From assembly GCF_040546025.1 (NCBI RefSeq), contig NZ_JBEPNA010000001.1, forward strand, positions 372,001-436,000: a stretch of 64,000 bases of DNA. The letters are read 5' to 3'. How positions within the stretch are numbered: position 1 is the stretch's first letter; each line of letters starts with the position of its first letter. Position numbers and translations under genes: made by a program. This document shows, piece after piece, positions 1 to 8,061 of the stretch. The notes under the pieces are model-generated. The model searched no databases. It was not told the origin of the DNA and saw only the letters and a list, made by a program, of their open reading frames with translations. Source of the stretch: Marisediminicola sp040546025. GTDB lineage: Bacteria; Actinomycetota; Actinomycetes; Actinomycetales; Microbacteriaceae.

Positions 1-610
1 ACTCCTCGCGGTCGGTCTTGGGGTTGCGGATGCGCACCGACAGGTTCAGCGAGAGCCCGGAGATGTAGGGGAACGGATGTGCCGGGTCGACGGCGAGCGG
101 CATGAGCACCGGGAAGATCTGCGACGAGAAGATCTCCTCGACTCGCACCCGGTCGGCCGGGCCGAGGTCGGCCCAGGTCTCGATGTGGATGCCCGCCTCG
201 TCGAGGGCGGGCTTCACGAGGTCGGTGAAGGCGGCGGCGTGCCGGGTCTGCAGCTCGTGGGCGCGCGCGGCGATGTCGCTCAGCACGTCGCCCGGAGCAC
301 GGCCGACGTTCGTCGGAACGGCCAGGCCTGTCACGATCCGGCGTTTGAGGCCAGCGACGCGCACCATGAAGAACTCGTCGAGGTTGCCCGCGAAGATCGC
401 GAGGAAGTTGGCCCGCTCGAGGAGCGGCAGGTCGGGGTCTTCGGCGAGCTCGAGAACCCGGGTGTTGAACGCAAGCCAGCTCAGCTCGCGGTCGAGAAAC
501 CGGTCGGGCGCGAGGGCGCCCGTGTCGGACCAGGTCCACTCGTCGTCGTACTCGTCGTCAAGGAAGTCCGCGCCGACGGCGGCGACCACGGGATAGATGT
601 CGCTGTCCAT
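1..610 (-). CDS. ppk1: polyphosphate kinase 1, N-terminal part (runs off the window)
   Basis: Polyphosphate kinase reversibly polymerises the gamma-phosphate of ATP into inorganic polyphosphate. Only about 203 N-terminal residues lie in the window; the gene continues beyond base 1. The N domain is recognisable from RELSWLAFNTRVLELAED (residues 41-58) and NLDEFFMVRVAGLKRR (about 76-91), both hallmarks of Ppk1. A short acidic leader (DDEYDDEW) precedes the domain. The ATG at 610-608 is the first start in a frame that stays open to the edge. The catalytic histidines are outside the window, so activity cannot be judged. The neighbours phoU and senX3-regX3 make a phosphate-storage role sensible. 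Confidence 0.93.
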   Translation of the reverse strand, partial: MDSDIYPVVAAVGADFLDDEYDDEWTWSDTGALAPDRFLDRELSWLAFNTRVLELAEDPDLPLLERANFLAIFAGNLDEFFMVRVAGLKRRIVTGLAVPTNVGRAPGDVLSDIAARAHELQTRHAAAFTDLVKPALDEAGIHIETWADLGPADRVRVEEIFSSQIFPVLMPLAVDPAHPFPYISGLSLNLSVRIRNPKTDREE

Positions 611-689
611 CCGACCATCATGACAGCATGCCGCCGCCGCCCCTGTGCGAATTCGCTAACGGGGTGTGAACCGCGCGCGCAGGTGCCGT

Positions 690-1562
690 TCAGCTCGCGC
701 TGGCGGGCCGCGACGAGTACTGGATGTCGATCGAGTGATCGACGAAACCGACTGAACGGTACAGGGCAACGGCCGCGGTGTTCTCCGCCTCAACGTAGAG
801 GTTCGACTCGCGGATGCCGCGCGCTGCGAGCCGCTGGAGACCGGCGGCGACGAGGCCCCTGCCGAGGCCGCGGCCCTGGGCGGCAGGGGAGACCCCGACG
901 GCGTAGAACTCGCCGATCCCGCCCTCGACCTTGAGCCAGCAGAATCCGATCATCGAGCCGTCGTCGCCCGAGGCGATCAGGAAGTCGGCCGGCTCGAACC
1001 ACGACTCGGCTTTGCGCGCGTCGAGGTCGGCCTGGCTGAGGGCGCCCTGCTCCGCGTGGTCGGCGAAGGCCAGCGCGTTGAGTGCGATCCACTCGGCGTC
1101 ATCGGCGCCGGGCTGGAAGGCGCGCACCTCGGTGGCGCCGCCGGGCGCGCGCACCGGGCTCAGCCGCAGCTGCAGCAGTTCGCGCACCGGCTCCAGGCCG
1201 GAGCGGGCGGCGAGGCTGCGGGCGTCCGGGTGGTCGCCGTGGGCCCAGATCAATGCGTTGCCGCCCGACCGGGCCAGCACATCCGCGAGCAGGCGCGCGC
1301 CGAGCCCGCGGCGTCGGCGGTCCGGGCTCACGACGATCTCGGCCTCCGCCGGCGCAGCTCCCGTCGTCATAATCGCGATGCCCGAGATCACGCCGTCGAC
1401 CTCAATGGCGGCGCCGAGCCTCGCCCCCGCCCACAGGTCCACGAGGGACTGGTCGGAGAACGGCGGCTGCCCGTCGGCGCGTGTCGCCGCAGCGATCAGC
1501 AGCGCGAGACGGTTGGCGTGCTCGGCCACGGTCGGGTCGAGCGGAATGAGCAGGTCAGGCAT
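690..1562 (-). CDS. mshD: mycothiol synthase (acetyl-CoA:Cys-GlcN-Ins acetyltransferase)
   Basis: Last step of mycothiol synthesis: acetylates the cysteinyl amine of Cys-GlcN-inositol with acetyl-CoA in the cytoplasm. The 290 residues form two GNAT domains in tandem, as in the family. The acetyl-CoA loops are VSPDRRRRGLGARLL (78-92) in the first and VSPAAQGRGLGRGLV (224-238) in the second; YVEAENTAAVALYRSVGF (256-273) is the typical end of a GNAT fold. It starts inside the end of the upstream regulator gene (8-bp overlap). The pairing GlnR-MshD is conserved in actinobacteria such as Mycobacterium, which strengthens both calls. Mycothiol is the likely reductant for the arsenate reductases near 59-60 kb. 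Confidence 0.93.
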   Translation of the reverse strand: MPDLLIPLDPTVAEHANRLALLIAAATRADGQPPFSDQSLVDLWAGARLGAAIEVDGVISGIAIMTTGAAPAEAEIVVSPDRRRRGLGARLLADVLARSGGNALIWAHGDHPDARSLAARSGLEPVRELLQLRLSPVRAPGGATEVRAFQPGADDAEWIALNALAFADHAEQGALSQADLDARKAESWFEPADFLIASGDDGSMIGFCWLKVEGGIGEFYAVGVSPAAQGRGLGRGLVAAGLQRLAARGIRESNLYVEAENTAAVALYRSVGFVDHSIDIQYSSRPASAS

Positions 1563-2244
1563 GGACGGACTGGCCGCGGAGCTCGTCGTCGTCGTGCAGG
1601 TTGAACCGGTAGCCGACGTTGCGCACGGTTCCGATGAGCGACTCGAGGTCGCCGAGCTTCGCGCGCAGGCGCCGCACGTGCACGTCGACGGTGCGGGTGC
1701 CGCCGAAGTAGTCGTAGCCCCACACCTCGCTGAGCAGCTGCTCGCGGGTGAACACGCGCGACGGGTGCGTGGCGAGGAAGCGCAGAAGCTCGAATTCCTT
1801 GAAGGTGAGGTCGAGCGGACGCCCGTGGACTTTCGCTGAGTAGCTCGCCTCGTCGATCACGACGCCCGAGGCGTGGATCTTATGGCTCATCTGGTCCTGC
1901 GACTGGCGAGCGATGACGAGGCGGATGCGGGCGTCGACCTCCGCCGGACCGGCGTTCTCGAGGATGACGTCGTCGATGCCCCACTCCGCGTTGACGGCCG
2001 TGAGCCCGCCCTCGGTGAGCACGAGCAGCAGCGGCACGTTGATGCCGGTGGTCTTGAGGATCTTGCACAGCGACTTCGCACTCGCAAGGTCCTGGCGGGC
2101 GTCGACCAGCAGCAGGTCGCAGCTCGGCGCGTTGATCAGCTGCGCGGGCTCCGCCGGGATCTGGCGTGTCTTGTGGCTGAGCAGGCCGAGGGCGGGGAGC
2201 ACCTCGCTGTTGACCGCAGGGGTCAATATCAACAGCTGTGCCAC
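1555..2244 (-). CDS. glnR: GlnR-like OmpR-family transcriptional regulator
   Basis: Winged-helix regulator of the OmpR family, similar to actinobacterial GlnR, which controls nitrogen assimilation. The receiver-like half keeps LLLVDAR with an aspartate near residue 48, but the domain is degenerate, as in GlnR, where classical phosphorylation is not thought to operate. The DNA-binding half follows (about 147-220), with FKEFELLRFL, FTREQLLSEVWGYDYF and TRTVDVHVRRLRAKLG, ending in GTVRNVGYRF. I chose the GTG at 2244 because CCTCC at 2249-2253 (GGAGG on the coding strand) sits 5 bp upstream; an ATG 111 bases further out has no such support and adds a non-conserved tail. It is transcribed with mshD. 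Confidence 0.85.
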   Translation of the reverse strand: MAQLLILTPAVNSEVLPALGLLSHKTRQIPAEPAQLINAPSCDLLLVDARQDLASAKSLCKILKTTGINVPLLLVLTEGGLTAVNAEWGIDDVILENAGPAEVDARIRLVIARQSQDQMSHKIHASGVVIDEASYSAKVHGRPLDLTFKEFELLRFLATHPSRVFTREQLLSEVWGYDYFGGTRTVDVHVRRLRAKLGDLESLIGTVRNVGYRFNLHDDDELRGQSVHA

Positions 2245-2353
2245 GCGTCCTCCAGAAGGGCCGAGTCTGCAGTCTATAAGTCCAGGGAGACCCGGCATCG
2301 CGGCGAAGTCGCCGCCGCACACCGAAGTGCGGGCGGTAGGGCACAATTGGAGC

Positions 2354-2617
2354 ATGGCGGCTCACCTCAGCACGGCGATCCCCGTGTGGGTTGCGGCGGC
2401 GATCGGAGCGCTCCTCATCGGGGTTTTCGCCCCGACCGACGAGTACCTGGTCTGGATTCCGGTCGCCATGGCATCGGCCGTGCTGATGACCTTCGTCATC
2501 CAGGTCGCGACGACCCAGAAGAAGGGGCTCGTCGACCGGATCATGCTCAGTGTTGGCGGCGCCATCCTCGTGCTCGCCGCCGCGACCGGCGTGCTGAGCC
2601 TCGTCGCCGCCGGGTGA
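2354..2617 (+). CDS. small integral membrane protein, function unknown
   Basis: An 87-residue hydrophobic protein with about three membrane segments: residues 8-24 (VWVAAAIGALLIGVFAP), 31-48 (LVWIPVAMASAVLMTFVI) and 64-85 (IMLSVGGAILVLAAATGVLSLV). A short positive loop QKKGLVDR separates the last two, which argues for the loop being cytoplasmic. No catalytic motif is visible. It is divergent from glnR and heads a run of tightly spaced genes (37-residue membrane peptide, nitrobindin-like protein, ygfZ, FUSC protein) that could be one operon. Start: the ATG at 2354 follows AATTGGAGC, a plausible ribosome site. Confidence 0.75.
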   Translation: MAAHLSTAIPVWVAAAIGALLIGVFAPTDEYLVWIPVAMASAVLMTFVIQVATTQKKGLVDRIMLSVGGAILVLAAATGVLSLVAAG

Positions 2618-2632
2618 GGTTAGAATCGGATC

Positions 2633-2746
2633 ATGTCTCTCCTCGCAATCGAGCTGTTCTTCGTCGGCCTTCTTGTGCTCGCGTCGCTGTCGATCGGGTA
2701 CATCTCGGTGCTCGTGGTCTACAACCTCTACAAGGGCCAGCGCTGA
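2633..2746 (+). CDS. 37-residue single-pass membrane peptide, function unknown
   Basis: A very short gene between two well-supported ones. Translation from the ATG at 2633 gives 37 residues beginning MSLLAIELFFVGLLVLASLS and ending YNLYKGQR before TGA. One membrane helix covers nearly the whole peptide (about 3-30), with a basic C-terminus that would stay in the cytoplasm. It lies 15 bp after the previous stop and 25 bp before the next start, co-directional with both, so it is probably co-transcribed. Peptides of this size are easily missed in annotation. No function is claimed. Confidence 0.6.
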   Translation: MSLLAIELFFVGLLVLASLSIGYISVLVVYNLYKGQR

Positions 2747-2771
2747 CGCCCACCGCAATCCGGGAGTTGTC

Positions 2772-3368
2772 ATGATCGAACTCGACTCCAATCTTCCCGC
2801 CGAGCTGGTCCCGCTCTCATGGCTCCTCGGCGTCTGGGAGGGCACCGGCGTGGTCAATTACGACACCGGCGACGGCCTCCGCAACTACGAGTTCGGGCAC
2901 CGGCTGAGCTTCAGCCACGACGGCCTCCCGCACCTCAACTACACCTCGTACACCTGGCTCCTCGACGAGGGCCTGACGCCGCTCGCGACCGAGACCGGCT
3001 ACTGGCGGCTCAGTCGCCCCGCGACCGAGGCCGACCCCGGCCCCGGTCTCCTGCCCGGCGTCGGGGTGACGCCGTTCACGACCGCGAGCGCCGTCGAGAC
3101 GCTGCGCAACCCGGGCAATGCGTTCGACATCGAGGTGTCGATCCTCCACCCCGGTGGCGTGAGCGAGCTCTACATCGGCGAGGTCAAAGGGCCCCGCATC
3201 GACCTCGCGACCGACGCGGTGCTGCGTTCGGTCAACTCCAAGGAGCACGCGGCCTCGACGCGGCTCTACGGACTCGTCGAGAACCACCTGCTCTGGGCCT
3301 GGGACATCGCCGCGCTCGGCCAGGGTTTGCGCACCCACGCCTCAGGAAGGCTGTCCCGTGACGAGTGA
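2772..3368 (+). CDS. nitrobindin-like heme-binding beta-barrel protein (THAP4-like/FABP-like)
   Basis: 198 residues of the bacterial nitrobindin family (formerly DUF1794), a ten-stranded barrel. The family start PLSWLLGVWEGTGVVNYD (about 14-31) carries the GxWxGxG signature that binds heme in characterised members, and the end VENHLLWAWDIAALGQGLR is also typical. Whether heme is bound here is inference: the axial histidine was not assigned by eye. In relatives the protein reacts with NO and peroxynitrite. Its 3' end overlaps the GTG start of ygfZ by 11 bp, a common arrangement in actinobacteria. The ATG at 2772 gives the expected family length. Confidence 0.82.
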   Translation: MIELDSNLPAELVPLSWLLGVWEGTGVVNYDTGDGLRNYEFGHRLSFSHDGLPHLNYTSYTWLLDEGLTPLATETGYWRLSRPATEADPGPGLLPGVGVTPFTTASAVETLRNPGNAFDIEVSILHPGGVSELYIGEVKGPRIDLATDAVLRSVNSKEHAASTRLYGLVENHLLWAWDIAALGQGLRTHASGRLSRDE

Positions 3369-4449
3369 ATTTCTGGGGCTCCCCGGCGCCGTCGAGGCTA
3401 CCGGAGCAGACGCGGGCGTGGCCGCCCACTACGGCGACCCGTTCCGTGAGCAGCGGGCGCTCGCCCGCGGCGAGGCGGTCGTGGACCTGTCGCACCGAGC
3501 CGTGCTCTCGGTCTCGGGAAGTGACCGGCTGAGCTGGATCGACTCGATCACCAGCCAGGCGGTCACGGGCATGCGGCCGGGCGAGTCGAGCGAGACGCTG
3601 CTGCTCGACCAGCACGGACACCTCGAGTACGCGGTCGGGCTGCTCGACGACGGCGAGACCCTGTGGATGCTGCTCGAAGCGTCCGAGGCTCCCGGCCTGC
3701 TCGACTGGCTCACCAAAATGCGCTTCATGCTGAGGGTCGAGCCGACCGACCGCTCCGCCGAGTTCGCCGTCATCGGCGCCGTTGGCGACGCAGGCCTCCC
3801 GGCCGCTGCCCCCGCCGGGGTGCCGCTCATCTGGCGTGACCCGTGGACGTCGGTCGCGCCGGGCGGGCACCAGTACGCCGCGGCTGACGGGCATCCGGCT
3901 GCCGACTGGCACTGGACCCAGACCATCGTCCCCCGCACCGCCCTCGCCGAGATCGCGGCGACGCGGCCCGCTGCGGGGCTTCTCGCGGCCGAGGCGCTCC
4001 GGATCGCAGCCTGGCGCCCGCGGGCCGCGACCGAGGTGGACGAGCGGAGCATCCCGCACGAGCTCGACTGGCTGCGCTCCGCGGTGCACCTCACGAAGGG
4101 CTGCTACCGCGGCCAGGAGACCGTGGCCAAGGTGCACAACCTCGGGCATCCGCCCCGCCGCCTCGTGATGCTGCACCTCGACGGATCGGATGCCGTGTTG
4201 CCGCAGCCCGGCGACGAGGTGATGCTCGGCGACAAGTCCGTCGGAAAGGTCACCTCCTCGGCGATCCACTTCGAGCTCGGGCCGATCGCTCTCGCCGTGC
4301 TCAAGCGCTCCGCCGACCCGGCCAGCACACTCACGGTCGCCACGGGTGACACGAGGGTCGCGGCGGCGCAGGAGATCATCGTGCCTCCGGATGCGGGTGC
4401 GACGGCCGGTGTTCCGCGGATCCCGCGGCTCGGTGCCGTGCGCCGCTGA
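3358..4449 (+). CDS. ygfZ: YgfZ/GcvT-fold folate-binding protein
   Basis: Tetrahydrofolate-dependent protein that helps make or repair certain Fe-S clusters. 363 residues. The diagnostic motif KGCYRGQE (247-254) with its conserved cysteine is present, preceded by the GcvT-like region RGEAVVDLSHRAVLSVSGSDR (split here by segment: 38-57) that binds folate, and the C-terminal barrel ending in AVLKRS. It starts at GTG 3358 inside the end of the nitrobindin-like gene and is followed after 1 bp by the FUSC gene, so the three are translationally close. A sufS-sufU pair occurs at 51.6 kb, the other Fe-S gene set of this window. Confidence 0.92.
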   Translation: MTSEFLGLPGAVEATGADAGVAAHYGDPFREQRALARGEAVVDLSHRAVLSVSGSDRLSWIDSITSQAVTGMRPGESSETLLLDQHGHLEYAVGLLDDGETLWMLLEASEAPGLLDWLTKMRFMLRVEPTDRSAEFAVIGAVGDAGLPAAAPAGVPLIWRDPWTSVAPGGHQYAAADGHPAADWHWTQTIVPRTALAEIAATRPAAGLLAAEALRIAAWRPRAATEVDERSIPHELDWLRSAVHLTKGCYRGQETVAKVHNLGHPPRRLVMLHLDGSDAVLPQPGDEVMLGDKSVGKVTSSAIHFELGPIALAVLKRSADPASTLTVATGDTRVAAAQEIIVPPDAGATAGVPRIPRLGAVRR

Positions 4450-4450
4450 C

Positions 4451-5551
4451 ATGGCGGCCTCCCGCTCGGCCGATGGCGCGATGCGACGGCTCGAACGGTC
4501 CCTGCGGCGCCGCATCGAGCTGACCCAGCGACTGCGCCGGGTTCGCAACTCGATCCCCGCGGCCGTGCAGATCATGGTCGCCGCCACCGCGTCGTTTCTG
4601 ATCGCCCGTTTCCTGCTCGGCCACGACTCCCCGGTCGTCGCGGTCACCGTGACGATCACCGCCCTCGGTTTCGCCCGGGATGCGAGCCCGCGGCGGGTTC
4701 TCGACATCGTCGTCGGCATCCTGATCGGCATCAGCCTGAGCGAGCTCATGCTGATCCTCGTCGGGTCGGGAACCTGGCAGCTCGCTCTCGTGCTCGTGAT
4801 GACCCTGCTCGTGGCGAGGTTCATTTCGCCGAGCGCGGCGTTCGCGGTCGCGGCGGGGGTGCAGTCGATGCTCGTGATGGTGCTTCCGCCGCCGGAGGGA
4901 GGGGTCTTCGTCCGGAGCCTCGATGGCGTTGTCGCCGGCGTCGTGGCGCTCCTCGTGACCGCGCTCATTCCGCGCGACCCCCGGCGTGCGGCCGAGCGCG
5001 ACGCGAAGAAGCTGTTTGCGACGCTCGACGAGGCGCTCGGCACCCTCGTCGTCGCGCTCGAGACTGCCGACGAGCCGGCCGCGGACCTCGCGCTCACCCG
5101 GCTGCGCCGCACGCAGCAGATCATCGACGAGTGGACGACGTCGCTCGGTTCGGCGATCGGCATCGCGAGAATCTCCCCGTTCTTGCGTCGGCACCTGCCA
5201 GAGCTGCGCGCCCAGTGGCGACTGCTGAGCTGCCTCGATCTCGCCTCGAGGCATCTGCGGATCATCACCCGCCGAGCCGACTTCCTCGTGCGCGACGGCA
5301 GGGAGAGGCCGGAACTCGCGACGCTCATCACCGACGTTCGGACGGGCATCCGCCTGTTGCGGACTGATCAGGAGCAGGCGCGCGAGCATCTCACCGAGGT
5401 CGCCTGGCGGTTGTCGCCGGAGGCCGTCCTGCCCGGGTCGGAGCTGACCGAGTCGGTGCTCGTGCTGCTGATCCGCCCGCTCATCGTCGATCTCCTGACC
5501 GCGACGGGCATGAACGCCAGCGACGCGAGGAAGTCGCTCCCCGAGCCCTAG
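4451..5551 (+). CDS. FUSC-family (aromatic acid exporter-like) membrane protein
   Basis: 366 residues. The N-terminal half (about 30-170) has six hydrophobic segments with the FUSC-type stretch TVTITALGFARDASPRRVLD, where a conserved basic loop separates helices; the C-terminal half (about 180-340) is soluble and helical, with many Arg/Glu pairs (LTRLRRTQQIIDEW). Relatives include p-hydroxybenzoate efflux subunits and the FusC-like domain proteins, but the substrate here is unknown. ATG at 4451 is 1 bp after the ygfZ stop. The convergent methyltransferase gene ends 25 bp downstream. Confidence 0.8.
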   Translation: MAASRSADGAMRRLERSLRRRIELTQRLRRVRNSIPAAVQIMVAATASFLIARFLLGHDSPVVAVTVTITALGFARDASPRRVLDIVVGILIGISLSELMLILVGSGTWQLALVLVMTLLVARFISPSAAFAVAAGVQSMLVMVLPPPEGGVFVRSLDGVVAGVVALLVTALIPRDPRRAAERDAKKLFATLDEALGTLVVALETADEPAADLALTRLRRTQQIIDEWTTSLGSAIGIARISPFLRRHLPELRAQWRLLSCLDLASRHLRIITRRADFLVRDGRERPELATLITDVRTGIRLLRTDQEQAREHLTEVAWRLSPEAVLPGSELTESVLVLLIRPLIVDLLTATGMNASDARKSLPEP

Positions 5552-5576
5552 CGAGGGGTCCTCCGGGTGGGCGCAG

Positions 5577-6368
5577 CTACCGCGCGTGCCAGTCGAAGTC
5601 GAGCGGCTCGACCGCCGACCACGGCACGGTCAGCTCGCCAAGCCTCCACCGGTTGAGCCCGCCGAGCACCGGCCAGCCGTCGGAGGCGAGACCGCGCACG
5701 GTGCCGATCCAGCGCTGCCTCGGCGAGAAGCTCGCCAGCGCCGCAGTGAACTGCCAGTGGCGGTCGAGGCCCTGTAGGAAATCGTGGATGCGCTCGCCCG
5801 GCACGTTGCGGTGGATCAGCGCCTTCGGCAGCCGCTCGGCGACGATCGAGGGCTTCTCCAGCCCGTCGAGCCGGAGGCTGACCGTGAGGCTGGTCGGGCC
5901 GGTTGCCCCGACATTCGCCCAGCTGGCGACCCGGCCGACTTCGTTGCAGGTGCCCTCGACGAGCACGCCGCCCGGCGCGAGCCGCGCGGTCATCCGTCGC
6001 CACTGCTCGAGAACCCCCGACTCGTCGTACTGGCGCAGCACGTTGAAGGCGCGGATGACGTTCGCCGAGCGGCCGCCGAGTGGAACCTCGAACCCGCCGA
6101 GTCGGAACGCGACTCCAGGCCGGGCAGACACCGTCGCCCGCGCGACCCGCTCGGGGTCGATCTCGACCCCGACGACCTCGACGGCAGGGCGCAGCCGGGC
6201 GAGGCGGTGGTGCAGCTCGAGCGTGGTCGTGGCCGACGCGCCGAACCCGAGGTCGACGACAAGGGGGGCGGGCTCGCTCAGGAACGCGGGGAGCTGCGCG
6301 ATCCACCGGTCCACGCGCCGCAGGCGGTTCGTGCCCGTCGTGCCGCGAGTGACTGAACCGATGGGCAT
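5577..6368 (-). CDS. class I SAM-dependent methyltransferase
   Basis: 263 residues with a Rossmann-type SAM site: motif I LVVDLGFGASATTT (41-54), the acidic motif II VVGVEIDPERV (about 65-75), and RAFNVLRQYDE (about 104-114) in the motif IV region. The N-terminal NRLRRVDRWIAQLP resembles small actinobacterial methyltransferases of unknown substrate. It faces away from gpm; the 62 bp between their starts must hold both promoters. No substrate can be assigned from the sequence. Confidence 0.8.
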   Translation of the reverse strand: MPIGSVTRGTTGTNRLRRVDRWIAQLPAFLSEPAPLVVDLGFGASATTTLELHHRLARLRPAVEVVGVEIDPERVARATVSARPGVAFRLGGFEVPLGGRSANVIRAFNVLRQYDESGVLEQWRRMTARLAPGGVLVEGTCNEVGRVASWANVGATGPTSLTVSLRLDGLEKPSIVAERLPKALIHRNVPGERIHDFLQGLDRHWQFTAALASFSPRQRWIGTVRGLASDGWPVLGGLNRWRLGELTVPWSAVEPLDFDWHAR

Positions 6369-6430
6369 TGCCCCATTCTCCCCTGCGACCGGTTCGCGAT
6401 CGGAACCCGGGCCGTCGATAAGCTTGCCGC

Positions 6431-7174
6431 ATGACCTACACCCTCATTCTTTTGCGCCACGGGCAGTCCACCTGGAATCAGGAAAACCTCTTCACCGGTT
6501 GGGTGGATGTGCCATTGAGCGACCTCGGCGCGCAGGAGGCCCGCCGCGCAGGCGAGCTGCTCGTGTCGTCCGGCATGCTTCCCGACGTCCTGCACACCTC
6601 GGTGCTCAAGCGCGCGATCCAGACCGCCAACATCGCCCTCGACGTCGCCGACCGCGACTGGATCGACGTGCGCCGGTCGTGGCGCCTGAACGAGCGTCAC
6701 TATGGCGCCCTGCAGGGCAAGGACAAGGCGCAGACCCTCGCCGAGTACGGACCGGAGCAGTTCAAGACCTGGCGCCGCTCGTTCGACGTGCCGCCGCCTC
6801 CCCTCGACGACGACGACAAGTACTCCCAGGCGCACGATCCCCGCTACGCGACTCTCGGCGACGACCTTCCGCGCACCGAGTCGTTGAAGCTCGTGATCGA
6901 TCGGATGCTGCCGTACTGGGAGTCCGACATCAAGCCCGACCTGGCCGCGGGCAAGAACGTGCTCGTGACCGCCCACGGCAACTCGCTGCGCGCCCTCGTG
7001 AAGCACCTCGACGGTATCTCCGACGCCGACATCGCCGACCTGAACATCCCGACCGGCATCCCACTGCTCTATGAGCTCGATACGGATTTCGCTCCCGTGA
7101 AGCCGGGCCGGTACCTCGACCCGGAGGCCGCCGCCGCCGGGGCCGCCGCGGTGGCCGCGCAGGGCAAGAAGTAG
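6431..7174 (+). CDS. gpmA: 2,3-bisphosphoglycerate-dependent phosphoglycerate mutase
   Basis: Interconverts 3- and 2-phosphoglycerate in glycolysis. 247 residues. The phosphohistidine motif LLRHGQSTWN (7-16, His10) and the second catalytic region LNERHYGALQG, plus VTAHGNSLRALVKHLDG toward the C-terminus, match the cofactor-dependent enzyme. An Ala-rich tail (EAAAAGAAAVAAQGKK) is typical of actinobacterial copies. A strong terminator follows the stop. In mycobacteria gpm1 lies directly upstream of senX3-regX3; the same order is kept here with phoU inserted on the other strand. Confidence 0.95.
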   Translation: MTYTLILLRHGQSTWNQENLFTGWVDVPLSDLGAQEARRAGELLVSSGMLPDVLHTSVLKRAIQTANIALDVADRDWIDVRRSWRLNERHYGALQGKDKAQTLAEYGPEQFKTWRRSFDVPPPPLDDDDKYSQAHDPRYATLGDDLPRTESLKLVIDRMLPYWESDIKPDLAAGKNVLVTAHGNSLRALVKHLDGISDADIADLNIPTGIPLLYELDTDFAPVKPGRYLDPEAAAAGAAAVAAQGKK

Positions 7175-7185
7175 CCAGCAGCACG

Positions 7186-7227
7186 AAAAAGGGGAGGGAC
7201 GCCGCGTGCGTCTCTCCCCTTTTTTTT
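7186..7227 (+). terminator. intrinsic terminator between gpmA and phoU, probably bidirectional
   Basis: The stem AGGGGAGGGACGC pairs with GCGTCTCTCCCCT around a 5-base loop (7203-7207) with one G-T wobble, followed by a run of seven T. An A-run precedes the stem, so the reverse strand also reads as a stem plus T-run, fitting the convergent phoU gene. Confidence 0.9.
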
Positions 7228-7247
7228 CGCCCGGGGGCGGTGTGTGC

Positions 7248-7901
7248 TCAGCTATCGGATCCGACGAGGTCGCCGGTCGCGAGGTACTGGATGTTCTTGG
7301 CGATCGTGACCGCGTGGTCGGCGAAGCGCTCGTGGTACCGGCTCGCGAGGGTCGCGTCGACAGTGTCGACCGCCGCGCCCTTCCAGGTCTCACCGAGTAC
7401 CGCGTCGAACACGCTCACGTGCAACTCATCGATACGGTCGTCCTCGTTGCGGATCTCCTCGGCGAGCATCACGTCTTCCGACTTGAGCAGCTCGGTGAGC
7501 TTCTTCGCGATCGCGACGTCGAGCGTGCCCATCTCGTGGAACGTCGAGCGAAGGCTCTTCGGAATGACTTTCTCCGGGAAGCGGTACCGGGCAAGCTGCG
7601 CGATGTGCTCGGCGAGGTCACCCATCCGCTCGAGAGACGCACTGATCCGCAGGGCGCTCACCACGATGCGGAGGTCCCGGGCGACGGGCTGCTGCCGCGC
7701 GAGGATGTTGATGGCGAGCTCATCGAGGGCCTTCGCGGCGCTGTCGATCCTGCTGTCGCCCGCGATGACCTTCTCGGCGAGCGTGACATCTGACTCATTG
7801 AACGCGCGGGTCGCGTTCTCGATCGAGAACTCGACGAGTGTGGCCATCTCAACGAGACGGTCCTGCACCTCGCGCAGTTCCTGCTGGAATACTTCGCGCA
7901 T
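7248..7901 (-). CDS. phoU: phosphate signalling protein PhoU
   Basis: Links the Pst transporter with the phosphate histidine kinase and limits Pho signalling. 217 residues, all helical, with two three-helix repeats. The family motif MGDLAEHIAQLA (first repeat) and FADHAVTIAKNIQYLATG (second repeat, near the C-terminus) carry the D/E residues that bind metal clusters in homologues. The start is the ATG at 7901, preceded by AAGGGGAAAC; this gives MREVFQQELREVQDRL, the normal N-terminus. It is divergent from senX3-regX3, which is the arrangement seen for phoU in Streptomyces, and the shared intergenic region has a PHO-box-like repeat. Confidence 0.93.
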   Translation of the reverse strand: MREVFQQELREVQDRLVEMATLVEFSIENATRAFNESDVTLAEKVIAGDSRIDSAAKALDELAINILARQQPVARDLRIVVSALRISASLERMGDLAEHIAQLARYRFPEKVIPKSLRSTFHEMGTLDVAIAKKLTELLKSEDVMLAEEIRNEDDRIDELHVSVFDAVLGETWKGAAVDTVDATLASRYHERFADHAVTIAKNIQYLATGDLVGSDS

Positions 7902-7961
7902 GTTTCCCCTTCGTGGCGGACGTACGGCACCCGACCAATCCAACCTACCCTGCGCGATGCC

Positions 7962-7990
7962 GGTTAACATTTGGTGATGCTCGGCTGAAC
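7962..7990 (-). promoter_or_regulatory. PHO-box-like direct repeats (RegX3/PhoP-type site)
   Basis: Read on the minus strand there are three 7-mers with 4-base spacers: GTTCAGC (7990-7984), CATCACC (7979-7973) and GTTAACC (7968-7962). The period is 11 bp. The actinobacterial PHO box is built from GTTCACC repeats with the same 4-base spacing; matches are 6/7, 5/7 and 6/7. It lies between phoU and senX3, so either or both may be regulated. The similarity is seen; binding is inferred. Confidence 0.6.
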
Positions 7991-8061
7991 TTTACCCAAA
8001 GTAGCCGGTCGGCCGGGCATCGGCAGTCAGGCGGGCCGAGCAGAGTTACTAATCTGTTCAC

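Noticed and set aside
3232..5349. A 705-codon open frame on the - strand opposite ygfZ and the FUSC gene
   Set aside because: Arg/Ser-rich shadow of two well-supported genes.
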